Origin: Sorangium aterium
Lineage (GTDB): Bacteria; Myxococcota_A; Polyangia; Polyangiales; Polyangiaceae
Assembly (NCBI RefSeq): GCF_028368935.1
Contig: NZ_JAQNDK010000007.1
Location: forward strand, 124,001-188,000
Direction: 5' to 3'
DNA length: 64,000 nucleotides
The notes under the pieces were generated by a model, which worked only from the letters and a program-made list of their open reading frames with translations, ran no database searches and was not told the origin of the DNA. Positions 7,997 to 16,728 of the stretch are shown here, piece by piece; the first letter of the stretch is position 1; every line of letters begins with the position of its first letter. The position numbers and the translations under genes were made by a program.

Positions 7997-9052
7997 TCAG
8001 CGAATCTGCGCTAGGAGTGCTTCGCGCTCCGCGGCGAGCTGTCCTTGCGGGAACTCCCGCGCATGTGTCTCAAGCAATCGGCGCGCCTCTGCGGCCGCGT
8101 TGTGGTCATCGATGGCCCTTCGGGCCTCGTCGATGAGGCTCTGCTCGCGCTGGCTGACGGCTGGGACCACGGCGCGGACGGGGAGCGAGGTACGACGAAC
8201 CGGCGCGCCTGACGGAGCAGGCGCCCGTGCGCCTCGGTCCTGCGCCGGCTGCGCGACCTCCTGCGCGGTGGGCGTGGCCGAAGCGCGCAGGGAAAGTTGG
8301 GCCGGAGGCGGCGCGATCTCCACCACCGCCGGAGCGGGCGCAGGAGCGCGCACCACCGCCGCCCGCAACCACGACGCCGGGTTGAACGAGTCCGGCAATG
8401 CCGCGACGACGGCGCCGGTCAGCACGACGATCGCTCCCTGGACCAGGATCTTGATGCCCAGGCGGCCTAGCTTGCTCAGCCACCCCTCGCGGCAGCGCAA
8501 ATGGAAGGCGAACGGGACGCACGCAGCGTCGTCCCATCCGTGCGAGCGCTGCCGCGCCCTCCGGCGTTCCACGGCCGCGTAGAGGTCCTCCAGCGCTCGG
8601 CGGTAATGTGTCCTCACCGTCTTCGGATTGATCCCCTGCTCGGAGGCGATCTCGACGAGCGGCACCTCCTCGATCGCGTGCTTGATCAAGACGTCGCGGT
8701 ACTTGGGGTCGACCTGGTTGATCAGGTCGTGGAGGAGCGCCTCTCGCTGCTGCCTGCGGAGCATCTCTTCTGGGGTCGGGCACTCCGCCTGAGGCTCGTG
8801 ATCATCGAACGAGGTCAGGACCTCCCCCCGACGGCGTGCGTTCCGGACGTGGTTCCGCGCCTGGTTCAGGACGATGGTGGCACCGTAGGATGCTCGGGCC
8901 TCCCCGAGCTCGACCCGCTGAGCCGCTTCCAGTTCCCGCAGCAAGGCGTCCTGCGCGAGGTCCTCCGCGTCTTGCGCAGGGAGCCCGAGGCGCCGCGCGA
9001 GGCGCCGGAGGAACTCGAAGCCGGTGGGGGTGCTGGCTGGCTCGCCCATCAC
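7997..9052 (-). CDS. ECF-type sigma factor with fused membrane segment and periplasmic domain
   Basis: 351 residues. Residues about 10-80 form sigma region 2 (LGLPAQDAEDLAQDALLREL). Residues about 105-165 form region 4 with the HTH (KYRDVLIKHAIEEVPLVEIA, then NPKTVRTHYRRALEDLYAAV). A membrane segment follows (about 200-220, IKILVQGAIVVLTGAVVAAL), then a Pro/Ala-rich linker and a helical C-terminal repeat like a TPR (SLIDEARRAIDDHNAAAEAR). Most ECF factors end after region 4; here the sigma part is tethered to the membrane with a domain on the far side, so the protein may hold its own anti-sigma function. It is divergent from the PEGA/lipoprotein genes across a 16-bp palindrome, which suggests it controls them. 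Starts at 9052 and 9049 are both possible. Confidence 0.8.
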   Translation of the reverse strand: MMGEPASTPTGFEFLRRLARRLGLPAQDAEDLAQDALLRELEAAQRVELGEARASYGATIVLNQARNHVRNARRRGEVLTSFDDHEPQAECPTPEEMLRRQQREALLHDLINQVDPKYRDVLIKHAIEEVPLVEIASEQGINPKTVRTHYRRALEDLYAAVERRRARQRSHGWDDAACVPFAFHLRCREGWLSKLGRLGIKILVQGAIVVLTGAVVAALPDSFNPASWLRAAVVRAPAPAPAVVEIAPPPAQLSLRASATPTAQEVAQPAQDRGARAPAPSGAPVRRTSLPVRAVVPAVSQREQSLIDEARRAIDDHNAAAEARRLLETHAREFPQGQLAAEREALLAQIR

Positions 9053-9200
9053 TGGTAGAACACCTGAGCCGCCTGGAGGGCTTCAAAAAAATGCAGGGCA
9101 GCCCCAGCGTCCGTCGAACCATGTGCGACATGTAGGGACGCCGCGTCCGCAACTGCACGAGCAGCGGTGGCCGCATTCCCGGATCGGGTGCGATTTTCTC

Positions 9201-9216
9201 ACCCGAACGTTCGGGT
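9201..9216. promoter_or_regulatory. Perfect 16-bp palindrome in a divergent promoter region
   Basis: ACCCGAACGTTCGGGT is its own reverse complement. It lies in the 219-bp gap between the divergent sigma-factor gene (start 9052, minus) and the PEGA gene (start 9272, plus), 56 bp upstream of the latter. Position and symmetry suit an operator for a dimeric regulator acting on one or both promoters. Confidence 0.55.
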
Positions 9217-9271
9217 TACGACATTTTCAGCGCCGTTGACGCGCCACGGCTGGCGTAAGTACCGTTCATGC

Positions 9272-10384
9272 ATGCGTTTTGTTGCGCAGTCGCTCTGGAT
9301 ATGCCTGATGGTCGGTGTCGTGACCGGCAGTACCTGTCCGGTCCGTGCGGAGGACCGCAGTCCGTCAACCGTACGGAGCGACGGTTCGAGCGTAAAGGAC
9401 CATCTTCGCCGTGCTCGACGAGCTCGGGCATCGGGAAAGTGGACCGAGGCACACGCCGCCTATAAGGCGGCCTTCGAGGCGATCGACTCGACATCTGTTA
9501 CAGAGAGAGAATCCGCCGAGATCGCTGGAGAGCTGGGCCTTTGCGAGCTCAAGTTGCGCAAGTTCCGCGATGCGGCGGAGCACCTGGCTTGGAGCCTTGA
9601 GCGGCACAAGGCGCTTTCTCCTCAGCAGCAAAAAGGATTCACGGATGGACTGGCCACGGCCGTTCCGTTCCTCGCCACCCTCTATCTGTCGGTGGATCCG
9701 CCGGATGCCGAGGTGTTCGTCGACGGCAGGCCCATCGGCTTACCCAGGCGGACCTACAGACTGTTCTTCGAGCCTGGCAAGCACATGGTGCGGGCCCGAG
9801 CACCGGGCCGCGAGGAAGGCTCCCAGACGCTGGACGCGCAGGCGGCGACCGAGCCGATCATGACGATCCAGTTACCGCGCTCGGCCGTGAGCAGTACGGG
9901 CGAGGGCGAGACAGGGAGCTCAGCAAAGAAAGCGGCCACGGACGCGCAGGCGGCGAGGACCTCCACGCAGGCTCCGGCGCCGTCGGCTACCTGGCCGGGG
10001 ACGGTGCGAATTGGCGGCGTCGTGCTCACGACGGCGACGGCGGCGGCCGGCGCGGTCTTCCTCCTGCGCGCTCATGTGGTGCACACCAACCTAGGCGAGG
10101 CCAATTCTGTACGTCGCGAGCAGGGGTGGAGGTCTGACGCCTGCCGCCAAGCGAGCGCGCCGGGGGCGTGCGCCGACATTCATGCCCAGGTCAAGGAGCG
10201 GGACCTGTTCGCCACCCTTGGCAAGGTGTCGTTGGCGACAAGCACCGTGTTCGGGATCGCGACGGCGGCCTCGTTTCTGACGGAAGTTGCGATCTTCGGG
10301 GACGCGCGACCAGCCGAACGCCTCCGCATTGTGCCCATCGCGACGAGCGAGCGGGCAGGTGTGATCCTCGAAGGAGCATGGTGA
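9272..10384 (+). CDS. Secreted PEGA-domain protein
   Basis: 370 residues from the ATG at 9272, chosen because it begins a clean signal peptide (MRFVAQSLWICLMVGVVTGS, cleaved before about AEDRS). Residues about 40-125 are a TPR-like helical region (LRRARRARASGKWTEAHAAY, then GELGLCELKLRKFRDAAEHL). A PEGA domain follows (LYLSVDPPDAEVFVDGRPIG). The C-terminal third has one or two hydrophobic segments (VRIGGVVLTTATAAAGAVFL). This layout is common in myxobacterial envelope proteins; no enzymatic role is indicated. The stop codon lies just before the start of the next gene, so the two are probably co-transcribed. Confidence 0.8.
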   Translation: MRFVAQSLWICLMVGVVTGSTCPVRAEDRSPSTVRSDGSSVKDHLRRARRARASGKWTEAHAAYKAAFEAIDSTSVTERESAEIAGELGLCELKLRKFRDAAEHLAWSLERHKALSPQQQKGFTDGLATAVPFLATLYLSVDPPDAEVFVDGRPIGLPRRTYRLFFEPGKHMVRARAPGREEGSQTLDAQAATEPIMTIQLPRSAVSSTGEGETGSSAKKAATDAQAARTSTQAPAPSATWPGTVRIGGVVLTTATAAAGAVFLLRAHVVHTNLGEANSVRREQGWRSDACRQASAPGACADIHAQVKERDLFATLGKVSLATSTVFGIATAASFLTEVAIFGDARPAERLRIVPIATSERAGVILEGAW

Positions 10385-10395
10385 GGGGGAGGGAC

Positions 10396-12021
10396 ATGCG
10401 TCGCATATCGAATTGGCGAGGTCGAGAGCTCCTGCGTTCCCTTGCTCCCATCGTGCTCGGAATGGTCGGCGCCTCCGGTACGTCTGGGTGCTATTCTGAC
10501 GACTGTGCAGAGAGCTTCCTGTGCGAGAGCCCTCCTTCACCGGACCCCTGTGACGGCGATCCAGCCACGGCGCCGGCCCTTGATGAATGCGGGGTGTTCG
10601 TCAGCGAGCAGGGCGACGACAACAGCCCCGGCACGAAGGGAGCGCCGGTGGCGACGCTCCAGCACGCGATCGGGCTCGCCGCGTACGGGCGAGGCCACGG
10701 CGAGGGAGCGACCCGGCGCGTGTACGCGTGCGGCGGGTCGTTCGCGGAGAAGATCACGCTGCCCTCGGCGGTCGACCTCTGGGGCGGGCGCCTGTGTGAC
10801 GGCGGCGAGTGGTCGTATGACGGGTCGTTCGGCGGACCGAATCACCCGACGATCATCGCTCCGCAGGTGGGCATCCCGCTGAGGGTGATCGCGGATGACA
10901 AAGAGCACGCGACGTCAACGATCTTCGGCGTGCGCGTCGAGGCGGCGGATGCGTCCACGGACGATGGCAAGTCGTCGATCGCGATGATCTTGAGCCCTGG
11001 GGCCAGGGCGATCGTGCGGCAGAGCAAGATCCTCGCAGGCGATGGCAAGGATGGAGAGCCGGGCGAGGACGCGCCGAGCGTTCGCGCGAACTCCGGCGTG
11101 CTGGGGAACGACGGCTCGGACGCCTGCACCGCGGACGCGGCGCTGGGCGCCCTTCCGGTCGTGACCGTGTGCGGCGACGGGATCGAGTCGACGGGTGGCC
11201 AGGGGGGCGATGGAGGCCTCGAGACGGGCAGCGACGGAACTTCAGGGCTGCCGGAGCCGCTCGGGAATCCGACCGAGCGCGGCCTGGGTGGATCCGGCGC
11301 GGTCAGCATGGCATGCAGGCAGGGGCAGAACGGAGCCGACGGCGCTCCTGCGGAGCGCGCTGCCGGAGCGGATGGCGCTGGCCTCCTGGACGAGTACGGA
11401 TGGGTCGGCGTCCGCGGGAAGGATGGAGCGAAGGGCGGCGCCGGTCAGGGCGGCGGCGGCGGCGGGGGCGGAAAAGGTCGCGACTCCGCCAGGAACGCGT
11501 GTCCGGCAGGTCGGCCCCAGGGCGGTGCGGCCGGCGGCTCGGGGGGCAGTGGCGGCTGCGGTGGCAAGGGGGGCAAGGGAGGCGACTACGGCGGCGCGAG
11601 CATCGCGATCGTGGCGTTGCAGGGGAGCGACCTCACAGTCGATGCGAGCACGGTCCTCGGGGCCAAGGGCGGCGACGGCGGGGTCGGCGGAACGGGCCAG
11701 TGGGGAGGCTTTGGGGTTGCCGGCGGACACGGCGGAGACGCTTTTCTGACCGAGACGTCGCGAGGGTGCCGCGGCGGCTTTGGCGGCGACGGCGGTCGCG
11801 GGGGCGATGCCGGCGGCGGTCTCGGGGGCCACTCGCTCGGCATCGGCTCCGTGGGCGCCTCCGTGGCCATCACAGAGCTCGCGAAGGTCTTGCCCGGACA
11901 AGCCGGCAAGGGTGGCCGCGGCGGCAATGCATCCGTCGAAAATTCGCCCGGCCAGGGGAAAGCCGGGATTGCGCTGTTCTGGTACCCGTTCGATACGCTA
12001 GATCCGGAACCGGCTCGATGA
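10396..12021 (+). CDS. Glycine-rich secreted lipoprotein (paralogue 1)
   Basis: 541 residues. The signal peptide ends in a lipobox (GASGTSGC). A cysteine-containing N-terminal part carries the motif ECGVFVSEQGDDNSPGTKGA and PVATLQHAIGLA, the start of a right-handed beta-helix fold of the DUF1565 type. From about residue 210 onward the protein is dominated by glycine-rich stretches (GGQGGDGG, GGGGGGGGKG, GGKGGKGG) interspersed with hydrophobic strands (ASIAIVALQGSDLTVDASTV). Probably a surface or outer-membrane-anchored structural protein. An alternative ATG at 10378 overlaps the upstream stop (ATGGTGA) and has a closer AAGGAG; it would add six residues before the signal peptide. Confidence 0.75.
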   Translation: MRRISNWRGRELLRSLAPIVLGMVGASGTSGCYSDDCAESFLCESPPSPDPCDGDPATAPALDECGVFVSEQGDDNSPGTKGAPVATLQHAIGLAAYGRGHGEGATRRVYACGGSFAEKITLPSAVDLWGGRLCDGGEWSYDGSFGGPNHPTIIAPQVGIPLRVIADDKEHATSTIFGVRVEAADASTDDGKSSIAMILSPGARAIVRQSKILAGDGKDGEPGEDAPSVRANSGVLGNDGSDACTADAALGALPVVTVCGDGIESTGGQGGDGGLETGSDGTSGLPEPLGNPTERGLGGSGAVSMACRQGQNGADGAPAERAAGADGAGLLDEYGWVGVRGKDGAKGGAGQGGGGGGGGKGRDSARNACPAGRPQGGAAGGSGGSGGCGGKGGKGGDYGGASIAIVALQGSDLTVDASTVLGAKGGDGGVGGTGQWGGFGVAGGHGGDAFLTETSRGCRGGFGGDGGRGGDAGGGLGGHSLGIGSVGASVAITELAKVLPGQAGKGGRGGNASVENSPGQGKAGIALFWYPFDTLDPEPAR

Positions 12022-12058
12022 ACTACCCTGCGCTGACAGCGCACGTCAGGATGCGCAC

Positions 12059-13594
12059 ATGAGAAAGACCACCGCTGTTACCTTCGTCTTTCTGTTGTCG
12101 CCGTGGGCGACCGGCTGCGGAACTGCGCCCGACGTGAACGACCCTGGCGTGCCGTCTTGCGAGGGCACCTCGTGCGAGCAAGAGCCGCCCCCGGAGTCGG
12201 TCTGCGCCGAGCACGTCGCCGCCGATATCCTCGACGACGGCTGTGGCGTGTTCATCGCTGGACCCTACGGTTTTGGCGACGACAGGAACCCCGGCACGAA
12301 GGCGAAGCCTGTGGCCACCGTCGAGCGTGCCGTCGAGCTCGCGCGCACGGGACGAGGCCGCATGTTCATCTGCAACGACGGATTTCCGGTGCGTCAGATC
12401 AGGGTGCCCTCCGGCGTGGACCTCCTCGGGGGCTTTCACTGCCGGCGATGGAATCGCGACCCTGAAATCCCGCGAACCACATTTTTTCACCAGCCGATCG
12501 CCGACTTCGCCGACCCCATGGTGGTAGTCGAGCCCGCGGGTCCCGAGGACAGCGGGGCCGCGGACGGGGTGTCGACGCTCGCCGATCTCAACCTTGGGGC
12601 TTTTGGTCCGCTCGGCGTGCTCGTCCAGTCCAACACGGGGGTGGAGATCGTGCGGAGCGAGATCCGCGCAGACGGCGCAATAGCGGGCAGCGATGGCGAG
12701 CAGTGGCCGACCGATCAACCGGACGGACCGGATGGCAATTTCGCTGGCGAGGGGTGCTCGGCGCCCCTCGTCGCCGGCGGACCTGCGGCGGTGAACCGGT
12801 GCGAGAGCGGGCACACGAGCGTCGGTGGCAAGGGAGGGGATGGGCTGCCCGACAGCGCCGGGGATGGCGGCGACGGGGAGCCCGTCTACACTTCGCCCTC
12901 GCGCGGCGGCATCGGGGAGCAAGACAACCGCCGTTGCGAAAGCGGATTCACCGGGGGCCCGGGGGCTCCGGGAACGCAGGGCGCGCCCGGCAAGGGCATC
13001 GGGCGCCTCACCGAGGCCGGTTGGGAGGGCGACACGGGGGGCGAGGGGACGTGGGGCACCCCGGGCCAGGGGGGCGGCGGCGGCGGCGGTCGCCGGGGCG
13101 GGCTGGCCGTGTGCGGCGCGGCTTCCAAGGGAGGCGGAGGAGGAGGCTCGGGTGGGGCCGGCGGCTGCGGAGGCCGGGGGGGCCGCGGGGGAGCGAACGG
13201 ACGTCCCACCATCGGCGTCCTCGCGCTTCACGCCCGGGTGACGGTGCGCGACAGCGAGATCACGACGATCTCCGGCGGCAGGGGCGGCGACGGCGGGCCG
13301 CCCCAGGAAGGCGGCCGAGGGGGCCGAGGCGCACCGGGCGCCGCCGACGTGGACGCCGTTCAGGGCTGCTTCGGCGGCCCGGGCGGCGAAGGAGGCCACG
13401 GCGGCTACGGCGGCCCGGGGCGCGGCGGCGACTCGATCGGCGTCGCCTACCTCGACGAGGGCCGGCTCACGCTCGAGGGCGTCATCTTCGAGATCGGACC
13501 GCCGGGCCATGGCGGCATGAGCTGGAACCACGATGGCACGACCACGATGGGGCAGAGCGGCGAGAGGCACGAGACGCTTCGCTTTCCCGAGTAG
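12059..13594 (+). CDS. Glycine-rich secreted lipoprotein (paralogue 2)
   Basis: 511 residues, 37 bp behind its paralogue. The signal peptide ends in a lipobox (LLSPWATGC). The same architecture follows: GCGVFIAGPYGFGDDRNPGT and KAKPVATVERAVELA, a beta-helix-like middle, then Gly-rich stretches (GGKGGDGLPDSAGDGGDG, GGGGGGGRRGG) ending in short strands. The two proteins share gene order, domain order and motif spacing, so they arose by tandem duplication and then diverged. The Gly-rich regions recall PGRS-like low-complexity proteins, but the conserved Cys and beta-helix motifs argue for a folded secreted protein. Confidence 0.75.
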   Translation: MRKTTAVTFVFLLSPWATGCGTAPDVNDPGVPSCEGTSCEQEPPPESVCAEHVAADILDDGCGVFIAGPYGFGDDRNPGTKAKPVATVERAVELARTGRGRMFICNDGFPVRQIRVPSGVDLLGGFHCRRWNRDPEIPRTTFFHQPIADFADPMVVVEPAGPEDSGAADGVSTLADLNLGAFGPLGVLVQSNTGVEIVRSEIRADGAIAGSDGEQWPTDQPDGPDGNFAGEGCSAPLVAGGPAAVNRCESGHTSVGGKGGDGLPDSAGDGGDGEPVYTSPSRGGIGEQDNRRCESGFTGGPGAPGTQGAPGKGIGRLTEAGWEGDTGGEGTWGTPGQGGGGGGGRRGGLAVCGAASKGGGGGGSGGAGGCGGRGGRGGANGRPTIGVLALHARVTVRDSEITTISGGRGGDGGPPQEGGRGGRGAPGAADVDAVQGCFGGPGGEGGHGGYGGPGRGGDSIGVAYLDEGRLTLEGVIFEIGPPGHGGMSWNHDGTTTMGQSGERHETLRFPE

Positions 13595-13605
13595 CCCCAG
13601 TCACG

Positions 13606-14703
13606 TCACGGGAGATCGGCGACCGAGTCCACGGGCCAAGTTGCCAGGAACCTGGAAGCCCAAGCGACCATGGCGGCCGGCGGCTCGCCTTCGCCATCCC
13701 ACGAAGCGATCAGCGCTTCGAGCTCGCGCGCGGCGGCTTCGAGCTCGCGCTTGGCAGCGATGCCGCGAGGAGTCTTGGGCGACTCAAGGAGCAGGCGAAT
13801 CTTCGCAAGCGCCTTTGTAACTTCCTCTTTGTGCAGGACCCCATCTGTCGTCGCCACCCAGTAGGAAGAACCGCTCTGCACCTCTGGCATCAGAGTCCAT
13901 GCGATTCGATAAGTCGCCGCGAGCACGGTGAGTACCGCAACGAGCGAATCTGTCAGGTTGCTCGCTTCGAGATTTCCGCCTGGTGCCGGCGTCTCATGTA
14001 GCGATGGCTTCACCCATGCATGTTGGTCTGAAAACAGACAATCGTAGAGCCTGATCTCACCCGGAAGACCCAGGCCCGCTGACACATCGGGCACGAGCAC
14101 GGTCCCGATCTCCGGCGGCATGCGCTCGCAACCGAACGTCGCTTCGATGTCGCGGGAAATCCATTCCGCGCACGGCTCCTGTTCCGGCAAGAGTTCGAAG
14201 CTAGCGTAGCTCTTCTCGATAGCGGCAGACCTGAGGCTATCGTCCGGGCGCGACACGAAACCTGGATCGAATGGGCTTCGATGAACAAGGAAACGGACGT
14301 CTCGAAATTCGACCGCGAACAAGTCCTTCGTTTGTTTCACGATCTCAACCGTGCGCAAACTGTGGACAATATAATAAGGAGCCAGGAAGCTCACATGAAA
14401 CCAGATCGGCTCACCTGTGGATCTTGGCAGATCGATCGTAAATGAATAGCAGCCGTCCCAGCCGCCGGTGGGGAGGTGTAGCGAGTGATTCATGAGCATG
14501 CCAGGGAATCGTTCTGCGATTCGACGCAGCATGGAGTGCCAGCGCTCGTCCTTCGATGCCTGGATCCGCGCGGCCACGAGCCGAGCGTGCTCCTCCGTCT
14601 TCTTGCAGAGCTGGACGTCGATATCGCCATCCTTGGTGAGCCCAACCCCACGTGGATAGTATCGATAGACAATGCCGAGCAGCTCATCGATGCTGTGTTT
14701 CAT
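13606..14703 (-). CDS. Cytosolic protein of unknown family, candidate SitI-like immunity protein
   Basis: 365 residues from the ATG at 14703, which starts 4 bp after the stop of the upstream lipoprotein gene; a longer frame to 14736 would overlap that gene. No signal peptide. A globular protein without a family I can name: HSLHLPTGGWDGCYSFTIDL, then STGEPIWFHVSFLAPYYIVH, and a helical C-terminus (IAAKRELEAAARELEALIAS). It is the last gene of a tight three-gene operon whose first two products are exported. In sitBAI loci of Myxococcus, sitI follows sitA and encodes cytosolic immunity. That assignment rests on gene order, not on sequence motifs. Confidence 0.5.
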   Translation of the reverse strand: MKHSIDELLGIVYRYYPRGVGLTKDGDIDVQLCKKTEEHARLVAARIQASKDERWHSMLRRIAERFPGMLMNHSLHLPTGGWDGCYSFTIDLPRSTGEPIWFHVSFLAPYYIVHSLRTVEIVKQTKDLFAVEFRDVRFLVHRSPFDPGFVSRPDDSLRSAAIEKSYASFELLPEQEPCAEWISRDIEATFGCERMPPEIGTVLVPDVSAGLGLPGEIRLYDCLFSDQHAWVKPSLHETPAPGGNLEASNLTDSLVAVLTVLAATYRIAWTLMPEVQSGSSYWVATTDGVLHKEEVTKALAKIRLLLESPKTPRGIAAKRELEAAARELEALIASWDGEGEPPAAMVAWASRFLATWPVDSVADLP

Positions 14704-14707
14704 GGAA

Positions 14708-15433
14708 TCACTTAACCCTGGCACCAAGCTCTTCATACATCTTGGGGAAACGCTCCCTCATGCAGCTCTTATGCCTCTCGCAGAATATACCTTGCGGAAG
14801 ATCCCGGCCTCCATTTTCATACAGAAAATCCGCACATGCGTTCGCTACATTGGCGGCATATATTGCCGCCGTCTCTGGTGATGTCAACCCCCAACGCTCG
14901 CTTCGAATGGGCATTCCTACGATGACCGAACACGCTGCGTCACCCTCCAAATTGTGACCGAAATATAGATCTGCCTTTGCCTCCTGCCAACCGCTCACGG
15001 TTCCATCGTAGGCGACGATCGTAACAAAATTGAAGGCTCGCGGGTCGATCGGTATTTTGCCTGTGCACCCCATGGTCGGAGCGCCGCTCTGCTGGCAGGG
15101 ATCTGGCGGGCTCGTCGGGCTAGCTGTCGGCGTCTCCGAGCTGTCGCTCGGGCGTTCGTCCTCGTCCTCGTCCTCGTCCTCGTCTTCGTCGTCCGTTTTG
15201 TTGCACTGGAGTTTGCGCTCGCTGCCGTACTCCGGCCCGCTCGGCGGCTCCGCCCCGAAGTCCCCCGACGCGACGGAGGTGAAGACAGGAACGGGCGGCC
15301 CGACTGGTCCACCTGCACCTTCGCCCTTCACCCACTCCTCGATGGGATAGCAGTCTCCTACCGTCCGGTTGCATGCCGTTAGCATGCAGATGGCAATGCC
15401 CACAATGATCAGCAGAGTTCTTATTGCGTTCAT
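14708..15433 (-). CDS. Lipoprotein with acidic linker and C-terminal domain, candidate SitA-like toxin
   Basis: 241 residues. The start ATG at 15433 overlaps the upstream stop (ATGA), which indicates coupling. A signal peptide ends in the lipobox LTAC (MNAIRTLLIIVGIAICMLTAC). A variable linker contains a run of alternating Asp/Glu residues and a Ser/Thr/Pro stretch. The C-terminal domain of about 110 residues has four cysteines and the segment TIVAYDGTVSGWQEAKADLY. SitA proteins of Myxococcus are polymorphic lipoprotein toxins delivered by outer-membrane exchange; the architecture and the position between a small exported protein and a cytosolic protein fit that model. The C-terminal domain matches no toxin family known to me. 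Confidence 0.5.
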   Translation of the reverse strand: MNAIRTLLIIVGIAICMLTACNRTVGDCYPIEEWVKGEGAGGPVGPPVPVFTSVASGDFGAEPPSGPEYGSERKLQCNKTDDEDEDEDEDEDERPSDSSETPTASPTSPPDPCQQSGAPTMGCTGKIPIDPRAFNFVTIVAYDGTVSGWQEAKADLYFGHNLEGDAACSVIVGMPIRSERWGLTSPETAAIYAANVANACADFLYENGGRDLPQGIFCERHKSCMRERFPKMYEELGARVK

Positions 15434-15969
15434 CTTATGCTCCATCGAAGCACAGGACCGACGACGACAAGCACGGACACGTAGCCTGGGAGTACAAGGC
15501 TGCTCCCGCCGATCCAATCCACATTGGCGCTCACCGAGACGCCGAGCGGCCCTGCAACGTACGCGTTGGTTTGCGCATGCGCGCCTACCGCCATCCCGGC
15601 AACGTGCCCACACAATGTACTTCCGCAAGCCGGCATGAAGTAGATCGCAACGGATGGGCCCGCACTAAAATCGCCATTCTTCCAACCATATCCGATCGCG
15701 GCAATGGTGCTATTGTAGACACCGGCCCCGCCTATCTGGACTGGGGGAATGATGCTGAGCAGATCGTGAACATTTAATAGGATGTTGCCGTTGATGCGCC
15801 ACGATAATCCCGCGTGCGGACTCACCGCCAGGTGCGTCACGGTGCCAGCCTGGATCCCCCCGAAGCTAATTCCGGCACTCAGCTCGGATGCGTCTGCCTG
15901 AGTCGGAACGACACTGAGCAGGAGAGCGAACATCGCCGACGATGAGATCTGCCGGTCTGTCGTCCTCAT
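15430..15969 (-). CDS. Small exported protein, first gene of the sit-like operon
   Basis: 179 residues with a signal peptide (AMFALLLSVVPTQADASE). The mature part is rich in Gly and alternating hydrophobic residues (AGISFGGIQAGTVTHLAVSP, LSIIPPVQIGGAGVYNSTIA), which suggests a beta-rich or small-barrel envelope protein. It opens a minus-strand operon and overlaps the lipoprotein gene by ATGA. In sitBAI loci a SitB accessory protein is encoded ahead of sitA; the position matches but I see no SitB-specific motif. The lower GC and irregular codon use of these three genes relative to neighbours suggest acquisition. Confidence 0.45.
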   Translation of the reverse strand: MRTTDRQISSSAMFALLLSVVPTQADASELSAGISFGGIQAGTVTHLAVSPHAGLSWRINGNILLNVHDLLSIIPPVQIGGAGVYNSTIAAIGYGWKNGDFSAGPSVAIYFMPACGSTLCGHVAGMAVGAHAQTNAYVAGPLGVSVSANVDWIGGSSLVLPGYVSVLVVVGPVLRWSIR

Positions 15970-16728
15970 CGTCCCCGTCCCGTCTTCCGCAACGCGTGAG
16001 CAACGTGCCGACGCGGCCCATTCTTCTGATCACAGGATCGGCGTCAAACGGAATCTAGACGAGAACACTACACGGGCCAGGGGTCGTACCGTCCAGAGCG
16101 TGCGCCAGCGGGCAGCGACCTGCGCGGCTCCAGCGGGTGTCGGCCTGCGGGCGCCAGCTGCCTGCCTGCGCCGCCGCGGGAGCGCGCTACCGACCATGGG
16201 CCCCGGGCTGCGCGTGTCGGCTGCAAGCCCGACCGGGCGCGGCGCCGCGCGCAGGCAGCGGTGACGGCGCGCTGTGACCGCCACGCGCGGCGCGACACGA
16301 CATCGCTCGCGCGGCCACGCCGCCCGCGAGCGCGGCGCTCGGCGGTGGCCTGCGCGGTTAGCGACGACGACGCGCTAGCGCTCACGCGCCTGGAACTGCA
16401 CGACGCTGCTCGCGCGTCTGAGCCACCCGCGATCGCCACACGCCGCGGCGCCATCGCCGGGGAGCCGACCAACCGAGCCTCGCTGGAGGAAGGACCGAAC
16501 GGCATGCCGGTCCTGCGGATCATGAGGCCATCGGGAACGCAATAAGCGCGCGAGACGCGCGTGCTGATGATGCAGAGGCCCGACGAGGTGATGACGGCCC
16601 GGCTGCGGGCGGTGGCGACGCCGGTTCGCGGGACCGATGCTGTGCGAGGTGATGGCGCTCTGGCACGACCAGAGGGTCACCCTCCGGGTGGCGGCCCACG
16701 CGGGTACATGGGCCGAGCAGTGGAGGGA
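15970..16728. other. Gene-poor stretch between the sit-like operon and ietAS
   Basis: About 760 bp of very GC-rich sequence with many CpG-rich words and no reading frame that looks like a real protein. The frames present are Arg/Ala-rich in both directions. No tRNA or transposase motif was recognised. It probably holds the promoter of the minus-strand operon at its left end. Confidence 0.5.
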
